A stretch of 6,692 nt of DNA from Dehalococcoidia bacterium (lineage in GTDB: Bacteria > Chloroflexota > Dehalococcoidia > SZUA-161), in NCBI GenBank assembly GCA_020344295.1, contig CP070819.1, forward strand, positions 1,135,215-1,141,906, read 5' to 3'. This document shows positions 1 through 4,985 of this stretch, one piece after another; position 1 is the first letter of the stretch, and each line of letters begins with the position of its first letter. The notes below the pieces were generated by a model, which was not told the DNA's origin, made no database searches, and was given only the letters and a program-made list of their open reading frames with translations. Both the position numbers and the translations under genes were made by a program.

Positions 1-641
1 ATAGAGACGTAGTCGGAGGTCCTGAGCAGTCCCTCCAGCGATACCCTGTTGATGGGAAGATTAAGGTCGCTGACATCGTCGCGGTAGGGATCGTAGTATT
101 GTAGCTTCATATTGAACGCATGGGCCAGCCTGGCGACCTGTGCCCCTATCTGACCGAGTCCGATAATGCCCAGCATTTTGTCATATAGCTCATAAACCCT
201 TCCCATGCATTCGCCGAAAATCCACTCGCCTGCTTTCATCGTTCTATCGGATTTGGCAAGGTTTTTGGATATCGCCAGCATGAGCATTATCGTGTGTTCC
301 GCTACAGGAATTACTCCCGCTCCACCTGAATTGGAGACATCGATGCCCTTTTCCCGGGCTGCCTTAAGGTCAATGTTATCATAACCGGCGCTGCACTGCT
401 GGATGAAGAAGAGCCTGTCAGATTTATCGAATAACGCTTTTGTCATACGGTTACGGGCGCCTACCAGAATATCGACACCGGGCACTTTCTCTATTAATTC
501 CGGTTCGTCACCCTTCTCAACGAGAATGAAGTCTATCTTTGCTGCTTCTTCAGGGAACTTCTTCTTGGCTTGGTCGACCATACCCGTCAGCAGCGGAATG
601 GTATCCGTAATAAGTATCTTGAAGCGTTCTCTTTTTTCCAT
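1..641 (-). CDS. D-isomer-specific 2-hydroxyacid dehydrogenase, 3' end missing
   Basis: Predicted cytoplasmic NAD(P)-dependent oxidoreductase interconverting a 2-keto acid and a D-2-hydroxy acid (the family of phosphoglycerate, glycerate, lactate and formate dehydrogenases). The 213 codons visible read leftward off the window; the family is usually 310-340 residues, so about one third is missing, including the region that carries the catalytic Arg, Glu and His. The N-terminal part of the substrate domain covers about residues 7-105, with the family-typical segment QQCSAGYDNIDL (81-92). The Rossmann domain shows GIIGLGQIG (158-166) and an acidic residue at the end of the next strand (D184 in YYDP), which favours NAD. 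The start is the ATG at 641; an in-frame TAG at 660-662 excludes a longer form. GGGGGAG lies at 644-650, unusually close to the ATG, and an in-frame GTG immediately precedes it. It is transcribed divergently from the operon at 1004-4801. The family is confident; the substrate is unknown. Confidence 0.9.
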   Translation of the reverse strand, partial: MEKRERFKILITDTIPLLTGMVDQAKKKFPEEAAKIDFILVEKGDEPELIEKVPGVDILVGARNRMTKALFDKSDRLFFIQQCSAGYDNIDLKAAREKGIDVSNSGGAGVIPVAEHTIMLMLAISKNLAKSDRTMKAGEWIFGECMGRVYELYDKMLGIIGLGQIGAQVARLAHAFNMKLQYYDPYRDDVSDLNLPINRVSLEGLLRTSDYVS

Positions 642-751
642 CACTCCCCCGTTACATTTCTAAATGTCGATCGTGGGAAGATTTGGTGTACTCCGAAAAA
701 ATATGGGTTCAATGTCAGACTAATGACATCCACCCATAACTCACACTACGA

Positions 752-759
752 GCACGTGC
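752..759. promoter_or_regulatory. Short palindrome GCACGTGC, possible operator
   Basis: A perfect 8-bp palindrome lies about 20 bases downstream of the start point predicted for the minus-strand promoter, a position where a bound repressor would block transcription of the 2-hydroxyacid dehydrogenase gene. The next base pair mismatches and the one after it (750/761) matches. It is short enough to occur by chance, so the operator role is only a suggestion. Confidence 0.2.
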
Positions 760-780
760 ACTTGACCAATCTCGAACGAT

Positions 781-810
781 AGTATAGCTTACAGGTATGT
801 AATGTGTCAA
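781..810 (-). promoter_or_regulatory. Sigma70-type promoter for the 2-hydroxyacid dehydrogenase gene
   Basis: On the minus strand a consensus -35 box TTGACA (805-810) is followed after 18 bases by TATACT (781-786), matching TATAAT at five of six positions. Transcription would begin near position 774, giving a leader of roughly 130 bases before the ATG at 641. The box quality and its placement upstream of the leftward gene support the call. Confidence 0.65.
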
Positions 811-865
811 GTTAGATTGATCGCAGAATGAGGCCTTGCACTACCAGTACAGGGTTATCTATATA

Positions 866-882
866 TATCATTAGGTATCATT
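866..882. repeat. Direct repeat TATCATT, 10-bp period, abutting the -35 box
   Basis: TATCATT occurs at 866-872 and again at 876-882, exactly 10 bp apart, so both copies lie on the same face of the helix. The second copy overlaps the first base of the -35 element of the rightward promoter. Tandem helical-phase half-sites just upstream of a -35 box are a common arrangement for an activator or repressor. The local A+T richness lowers confidence. Confidence 0.3.
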
Positions 883-911
883 TGACAATGTCTTCACATC
901 GTAGCTATATT
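882..911 (+). promoter_or_regulatory. Sigma70-type promoter of the four-gene operon
   Basis: A perfect TTGACA (882-887) is followed after 18 bases by TATATT (906-911), five of six matches to TATAAT. The predicted start point is near 918, giving a leader of about 85 bases before the GTG at 1004. It is the best rightward promoter seen upstream of the first gene, and the short gaps between the following four genes fit transcription from this site. Confidence 0.7.
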
Positions 912-992
912 ATGAGCACTGTACTCAATCGAATTGGACATGATTAGCCTATGCATAAAGTAAGAGACATCATAGTAAAGAGAATTGAAAAT

Positions 993-997
993 GGAGG
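993..997 (+). promoter_or_regulatory. Ribosome binding site GGAGG selecting a GTG start
   Basis: A perfect GGAGG lies six bases before the GTG at 1004. It fixes the start of the first operon gene at a non-ATG codon. The ATG at 991, which overlaps this site, is in another frame and meets a stop after seven codons. Confidence 0.8.
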
Positions 998-1003
998 CCC
1001 TTT

Positions 1004-1480
1004 GTGATCTCTGAAGAAGTACAGCCATTCATAGGTAAAACTGCTGCTCCGATTATAAGGGAAGTGGAGAAGGGGGCTGTTAGAAGGTATGCCGACGCGG
1101 TTGGCAATAATAATCCCGTTTACAGTGACGAGGAGTATGCAGTTAAATCAAAATACGGCGGTATCATTGCTCCTCCTGGCTTCTTTGGCTGGCCCATGAA
1201 ACCGGTCGCATCATCCACTGGGCTTGCCGACATCGTGGGTGATCTGCAGGAAGCACTGAGCAAAGCTGGCTTTCCACGAATACTGGATGGGGGCATATCA
1301 TATGAATTCTTCCTGCCGGTGCGTGCTGGTGATACCCTGGTAGCCAGTCCCAAAGTAAGCAAGGTTGTGGAAAAGGAAGGCAAGAGTAGCGCGATGATGA
1401 TATGCGATTTCGAAACAACCTATATCAACCAGAATGGCGACATGGTAGCCAGGTCGAACCAAACATTCATAGCACGCTAG
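1004..1480 (+). CDS. MaoC/FAS1-like single-hotdog dehydratase-family protein
   Basis: A 158-residue protein with one hotdog fold, resembling the N-terminal MaoC-like (FAS1-type) dehydratase domain found in enoyl-CoA hydratases and beta-hydroxyacyl dehydratases. The diagnostic stretch is residues 29-60: YADAVG, NNNPVY and then YGGIIAPPGF, where the hotdog helix and loop bind the acyl chain; the second half carries FLPVRAGDTL (103-112) and a C-terminal beta strand. In R-specific enoyl-CoA hydratases the loop reads G-D-x-N-P-x-H with Asp and His catalytic; here those positions are N35 and Y40. It may therefore be a non-catalytic half that needs a partner subunit, as in heterodimeric hydratases, or may use other chemistry. 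The GTG start is supported by GGAGG at 993-997. First gene of the operon, 59 bases before the next. The fold is confident; the reaction is uncertain. Confidence 0.85.
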   Translation: MISEEVQPFIGKTAAPIIREVEKGAVRRYADAVGNNNPVYSDEEYAVKSKYGGIIAPPGFFGWPMKPVASSTGLADIVGDLQEALSKAGFPRILDGGISYEFFLPVRAGDTLVASPKVSKVVEKEGKSSAMMICDFETTYINQNGDMVARSNQTFIAR

Positions 1481-1539
1481 CGGTTTTAATTGAAATCTCT
1501 AACCGTGCTGAGGAAAGATAATAACGGAGGTGGCTGAAG

Positions 1540-2511
1540 ATGTCTGAAATCAATACTGTAATGGGGCCCATTTCTGCGGACAAATTGGGAATAACTTTAA
1601 TTCATGAGCATATCCATTGCAGCCAGTCCGAGCAGGCAGACAGTGCATGCATCAGTTTCGATGAGAGAAAATCAGCCGCTGCTGAGTGTGCCCGTGTACT
1701 GGAGGAGGTCAAATCTTACGGACTGGCATCGATACTGGATGCCACGCCTATTGACCTGGGTAGGGATGTCGAGCTGATAAAGGAGGTCTCCGCAGCTTCC
1801 GGTATTAACATTGTATGCTCCACCGGTTTCTACAGGGAAACATATGAACATGACAGTGTAATTACACATGAGACTCAAAAGAGAAAAACCGTTGATGAGA
1901 TGTACGAGCTGTTTACCAGGGAGATCACGCGGGGAATAGAAGGTACTGGCATAAAGGCCGGTGCGATCAAAGTGGGGACGGGCAACGGGAGGATATCCGA
2001 ATATGAGCGGAAGGTTCTCACGGCAGCAGCCCGGGCCCAGAAGGATACCGGCGTTCCAATTATTACACATACCGAGGCGGGGACAATGGGACTTGAACAG
2101 GCAGAACTGCTCATATCAGAAGGGGCTGATCCGAAGCGGATAATGATTGGCCACAGAGGCGCCGACACCGATTTGAGACACCACATAAATGTTATGGATA
2201 AGGGGGGCAATATAGCGTTCGACAGGTTTGGCATTGAGATAGAGACCACGGATGCGCTGAGGGAGGCCATTATCATTGGCCTGATTGGCATTGGGTATGC
2301 AGACAGGATTATAATGTCACATGACTACATTGTTAATCAACCTGGTACTACTCTGGAATCACGCAAAGCTTGGAAAGCAACGGGTTTCAACTGGTCATTA
2401 GAGCATATATTTGAAAACGTTATCCCTGCGCTGAAAAAGGCCGGTATCACCGATGACACTATCGATACCATGACGGTAAAGAATCCGCGGCGTCTGCTTG
2501 CGAGGGAATAG
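1540..2511 (+). CDS. Phosphotriesterase/lactonase-family metal hydrolase
   Basis: A 323-residue cytoplasmic amidohydrolase-superfamily TIM barrel of the phosphotriesterase family, with no signal peptide. The full binuclear metal site can be read: H22 and H24 in HEH near the N-terminus, K144 in IKVG (the lysine that is carboxylated to bridge the metals), H177 in THTEAG, H205 in GHRG and D262 in SHD. Spacing of these ligands matches the family (33 residues from Lys to His, then 28), and the length is usual. Family members include lactonases, esterases and phosphotriesterases; natural substrates are more often lactones than organophosphates. Start ATG has GGAGGTG at 1526-1532, seven bases upstream. 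It lies 41 bases before a 4-hydroxybutyryl-CoA-dehydratase-like gene, so opening of a lactone to a hydroxy acid is an attractive inferred role. The family is very likely; the substrate is not determined by the sequence. Confidence 0.92.
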   Translation: MSEINTVMGPISADKLGITLIHEHIHCSQSEQADSACISFDERKSAAAECARVLEEVKSYGLASILDATPIDLGRDVELIKEVSAASGINIVCSTGFYRETYEHDSVITHETQKRKTVDEMYELFTREITRGIEGTGIKAGAIKVGTGNGRISEYERKVLTAAARAQKDTGVPIITHTEAGTMGLEQAELLISEGADPKRIMIGHRGADTDLRHHINVMDKGGNIAFDRFGIEIETTDALREAIIIGLIGIGYADRIIMSHDYIVNQPGTTLESRKAWKATGFNWSLEHIFENVIPALKKAGITDDTIDTMTVKNPRRLLARE

Positions 2512-2552
2512 GTTGCAGTTCTAGCTTCTTACAGTTTGCAGGGGGGACATCA

Positions 2553-3980
2553 ATGAGGACATCTGAACAATATCTTGAAGATCTGCGTTCTATGAGGCCG
2601 AACGTCTATATGGGCGGTGAAATCGTTAGGCGGGATGACCATCTCATCATCCCGGGCATTAACGTGATGCGAATAACGTTCGATATGGCAGGTGATCCCG
2701 AGAATTCAGAGCTCTTTACAGCAACTTCTCCGTACACTGGAGAGAAGATCAACCGCTTCTGCCATGTATCGGCCAGTGTCGATGACCTACTCATAAAGCA
2801 GAAAATGATACGCACTGGCGCCCGCCTGTCCGGGTTCTGCATCCAGCGATGCATGGGTACGGACACGTTAAATGCGCTTTCGATTGTGACCAAGGATATC
2901 GACGATGCGAACGGGACTGAATACTATCAGCGGTTCCTCGAATTCGCCAAGAACTATCAGAAGAAAGACCAGATTGCGGCTGCAGTTCAGACTGACGCCA
3001 AGGGGGACAGGGGCAAGCGGCCGCACGAGCAGGTTGATCCCGACATGGATGTCAGGGTTATCAGCCAGAATAAGGATGGCATTATCGTGAAAGGGGCCAA
3101 ACAGGACATTACTATGGCGTCCTATTGCGATGAGCTGGTGGTATTCCCCACAAGGTCGCTGACCTCCGAGGAGAAACAGTGGGCGGTAGCATTTGCCGTG
3201 CCTGCGGATTGGGATCGAGTCCACATAGTAAACCGGGCGAGCGCTCCCCGGGAGAGGAAATTCATCAAAGCACCGCTGAATACGTACGGAAGCTCGGATG
3301 CTCTGGTGATATTCGATGATACCTTTGTCCCCTGGGACAGGGTATTCATGTGTGGTGAGCACGAGTTCGGCGGCAGGATGGCGCTGACGTTTGCGACCTG
3401 TCACCGGCACAGCTACTGCGGCTGTAAGCCTGCTGTTGAGGATATTATCATGGGACTGATAGCCCTCACCGCGGAGTACTACGGGGTTGAGGGGAAGCCG
3501 CATGTGCGGGAGAAGCTGGCGCATCTCGCCGGGGTAGCGGAGCTCATCTATGCAGCGGGCATAGCAGCGGCTGTGGAGTCGACTAAGACCGCATCTGGTA
3601 CGCAGTTCCCCGGTACAATATACGCCAATGTAGGAAGACGCTTGGCGGGCGAGAACACCTATGACTCCTGGGGGATGGTGGCCGATATCGCAGGCGGCTT
3701 TCCGGTAACCATGCCTTTTGAGGAAGACTACTATCACCCGGAGATAGGCCCGCTGGTAAATAAATATACAGTGAGGAATCCTGCAGTATCCGCAGAGAAT
3801 ATCCATCGCCTCCAGCGCACGCTCTCGGACTATCTGGCATCGTCTTGGGCGGGGGTATGGCAGGTGGCCGATGTCCATGGCGGTGGCTCTCCGGCTATGG
3901 AGACCATCGCTATTCTCGGAAACTATGACTTTGATGAACGCAAGAGAATTATCAAGCGACTAGCGGGCATAGACGATTAA
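2553..3980 (+). CDS. 4-hydroxybutyryl-CoA dehydratase-like [4Fe-4S]/FAD protein (HpaB superfamily)
   Basis: A 475-residue protein related to 4-hydroxybutyryl-CoA dehydratase/vinylacetyl-CoA isomerase (about 490 residues) and to flavin-dependent 4-hydroxyphenylacetate 3-monooxygenases. The dehydratase dehydrates 4-hydroxybutyryl-CoA to crotonyl-CoA through a ketyl radical, using FAD and an oxygen-sensitive [4Fe-4S] cluster. The four cluster ligands are present: C96 and C100 in CIQRC, then H284 and C291 in HRHSYCGC, equivalent to C99, C103, H292 and C299 of the Clostridium enzyme. This separates it from the monooxygenases, which lack the cluster. Y288, K292, T187 and Q98 also match residues of the clostridial active site. 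From a remembered comparison, clostridial E257 is D249 here and E455 falls at A439 with D440 next to it. C283 and C289 add extra cysteines beside the cluster. GGGGGG (2541-2546) is the ribosome site. The substrate may be a 4-hydroxyacyl-CoA other than the butyryl compound. Confidence 0.88.
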   Translation: MRTSEQYLEDLRSMRPNVYMGGEIVRRDDHLIIPGINVMRITFDMAGDPENSELFTATSPYTGEKINRFCHVSASVDDLLIKQKMIRTGARLSGFCIQRCMGTDTLNALSIVTKDIDDANGTEYYQRFLEFAKNYQKKDQIAAAVQTDAKGDRGKRPHEQVDPDMDVRVISQNKDGIIVKGAKQDITMASYCDELVVFPTRSLTSEEKQWAVAFAVPADWDRVHIVNRASAPRERKFIKAPLNTYGSSDALVIFDDTFVPWDRVFMCGEHEFGGRMALTFATCHRHSYCGCKPAVEDIIMGLIALTAEYYGVEGKPHVREKLAHLAGVAELIYAAGIAAAVESTKTASGTQFPGTIYANVGRRLAGENTYDSWGMVADIAGGFPVTMPFEEDYYHPEIGPLVNKYTVRNPAVSAENIHRLQRTLSDYLASSWAGVWQVADVHGGGSPAMETIAILGNYDFDERKRIIKRLAGIDD

Positions 3981-3994
3981 GCCTTCGCTTTTTT
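3962..3994 (+). terminator. Possible weak terminator or attenuator between dehydratase and SDR genes
   Basis: AGCGGGC (3962-3968) can pair with GCC and CGCT (3981-3983, 3986-3989), leaving a two-base bulge, and the stem runs into six T residues (3989-3994). The stem overlaps the end of the dehydratase gene, so translating ribosomes would disturb it. It is short and bulged; if real it would cause partial read-through and lower expression of the last gene rather than end the operon. Confidence 0.22.
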
Positions 3995-4027
3995 ACAGAC
4001 GAGTCAAAGGCCACGGGGGTACTATTT

Positions 4028-4801
4028 ATGAATGTGAGAGAGCTATTCGATTTGAAGGATAAAATTGCGATAGTCACCGGAGGGTCGAGGGGTCTGGGCA
4101 AAGAGATAGCATTCGGTCTGGGCGAAGCCGGTGCCAAGGTGGCGATAACGGCGCGGCGTGAGGAAGGGCTGCTTCAGACGGCGCAGGAATTAGCCGACAG
4201 TGGAATCGAGTGCCTGCCCATAACCACCGATATCAGCGAGGCTGAAGGCGTGAAGCTCATGGTCGTTAAAACCCTCGAAAAATGGGAAACAATAGACATC
4301 CTGGTGAATAACGCCGGTGTGGTCTGGGCGTCACCGCCTGAGGAAATGACACTGGATCGTTGGGACTACGTCATGAACATCAACGCCCGGGGCACGTTCA
4401 TCTGCTGCCAGGAGGTCGGTCGGGAGATGATAAAGCGCAAGGCCGGCAATATTATCAACGTGTCCTCGGCGGTCGGCGTCGCCGCGGTAGACCCCAAATC
4501 GGGGCAGTTCATTAGCTACCAGGCGAGCAAGGCAGGCATCAACATCATGACGAAGCAACTAGCGGCGGAATGGGGTTGTCACAATATACGCGTTAATGCG
4601 GTTGCCCCTTCCTTCCTCGCTACCAGGCTGACGAATGCGCTGATCGAACGGACCGGGGAGAATATGCTGCGCTGGATACCTCTGGGCAGGATAGGCAGAG
4701 CCGACGAGATTAAGGGAGCTGTTGTGTTCCTGGCCTCCGAGGCATCGAGCTATATCACCGGGCAGGTGATCTGCATCGACGGCGGCACAACTGTGTGGTA
4801 G
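4028..4801 (+). CDS. Short-chain dehydrogenase/reductase (FabG-like)
   Basis: A 257-residue classical SDR, cytoplasmic, expected to oxidise or reduce a hydroxyl/keto group with NAD(P). The nucleotide-binding motif TGGSRGLG is at 17-24. The segment after the second strand (TARRE, 41-45) has Arg instead of Asp, which favours NADP(H). D68 contacts the adenine in family members, and NNAG (94-97) stabilises the central sheet. The catalytic residues are N119, a serine in the SS pair 146-147, Y164 and K168 (YQASK). The loop between the serine and tyrosine is about four residues longer than in typical FabG proteins. The C-terminus has the family segment SYITGQVICIDGG (241-253). GGGGG (4015-4019) precedes the ATG by eight bases. 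As last gene of the operon, it would fit oxidation of a 3-hydroxyacyl-CoA formed after the dehydration step, but the sequence does not fix the substrate. Confidence 0.93.
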   Translation: MNVRELFDLKDKIAIVTGGSRGLGKEIAFGLGEAGAKVAITARREEGLLQTAQELADSGIECLPITTDISEAEGVKLMVVKTLEKWETIDILVNNAGVVWASPPEEMTLDRWDYVMNINARGTFICCQEVGREMIKRKAGNIINVSSAVGVAAVDPKSGQFISYQASKAGINIMTKQLAAEWGCHNIRVNAVAPSFLATRLTNALIERTGENMLRWIPLGRIGRADEIKGAVVFLASEASSYITGQVICIDGGTTVW

Positions 4802-4908
4802 TAGTGATTCCGACACATTCTTAATCCGGATAGATTTCACAAACGGTCTTGTCGTCCCCTCCACCAACTAAAATCCTATTCTGGCTCCATCTATGTATTG
4901 TCATACCA

Positions 4909-4937
4909 TTGACATTTACCCGCCGTTCGTCTAGGAT
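4909..4937 (+). promoter_or_regulatory. Sigma70-type promoter of the cyclase gene
   Basis: A perfect TTGACA (4909-4914) is followed after 17 bases by TAGGAT (4932-4937), four of six matches to the -10 consensus. Transcription would start near 4944, leaving a leader of about 40 bases before the ATG at 4986. The box sits in the 184-base gap after the SDR gene and supports a separate transcription unit for the cyclase. Confidence 0.55.
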
Positions 4938-4941
4938 TTCC

Positions 4942-4956
4942 GCACTAAAGCACTAA
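4942..4956. repeat. Tandem GCACTAA repeat in the cyclase leader
   Basis: GCACTAA occurs at 4942-4948 and 4950-4956, an 8-base period at the predicted transcription start of the cyclase gene. Two copies only, so chance or replication slippage is as likely as a regulatory role. Confidence 0.25.
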
Positions 4957-4985
4957 GCCATAATCACGTTACTGAGAATCAACAT

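Larger units (their letters stand above)
846..925. repeat. 7-bp inverted repeat flanking the rightward promoter
   Basis: AGTACAG (846-852) and its exact reverse complement CTGTACT (919-925) bracket the plus-strand promoter at 882-911. Their centres are 73 bp apart, close to seven helical turns, so the two copies would face the same side of the DNA. The match does not extend beyond seven bases, and a repeat this short can arise by chance. Confidence 0.25.
663..1003. other. AT-rich divergent intergenic control region
   Basis: These 341 bases separate two genes pointing away from each other, and no convincing gene lies in them. The stretch is richer in A and T than its flanks and holds one good sigma70-type promoter on each strand (781-810 minus, 882-911 plus), a perfect 8-bp palindrome and short direct and inverted repeats. 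The layout is that of a shared control region where one regulator could serve both transcripts. No regulator gene is visible in the window. Confidence 0.75.

Noticed and set aside
403..782. Two small plus-strand frames (403-663 and 570-782) near the left edge
   Set aside because: They are antisense to the 2-hydroxyacid dehydrogenase gene or extend into its leader, and show low-complexity translations without ribosome sites.
991..1014. A seven-codon upstream reading frame beginning at the ATG that overlaps the GGAGG site
   Set aside because: Its start codon overlaps the ribosome site of the GTG-started gene and it has no ribosome site of its own, so it is most likely incidental.
1481..1505. 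CGGTT/AACCG inverted repeat after the hotdog gene as a terminator
   Set aside because: The stem is only five pairs with a 15-base loop and no following T-run, and the next gene has a strong ribosome site close by.
1540..2511. A true organophosphate-degrading phosphotriesterase
   Set aside because: The metal site is shared by the whole family, most members hydrolyse lactones or esters, and nothing in the context points to organophosphates.
2868..3878. A 336-codon open frame on the minus strand inside the dehydratase gene
   Set aside because: It lies wholly antisense to a protein with clear motifs, its translation is rich in Arg, His and Pro with no recognisable domain, and it has no own promoter or ribosome site that I could see.
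2553..3980. Annotation as a flavin-dependent 4-hydroxyphenylacetate 3-monooxygenase
   Set aside because: Those oxygen-using enzymes lack the C96/C100/H284/C291 cluster ligands seen here; the protein is in the dehydratase branch of the superfamily.
4802..4908. A terminator after the SDR gene
   Set aside because: No GC-rich stem followed by a T-run is visible in this stretch, so the operon end is unmarked by an intrinsic terminator that I can support.
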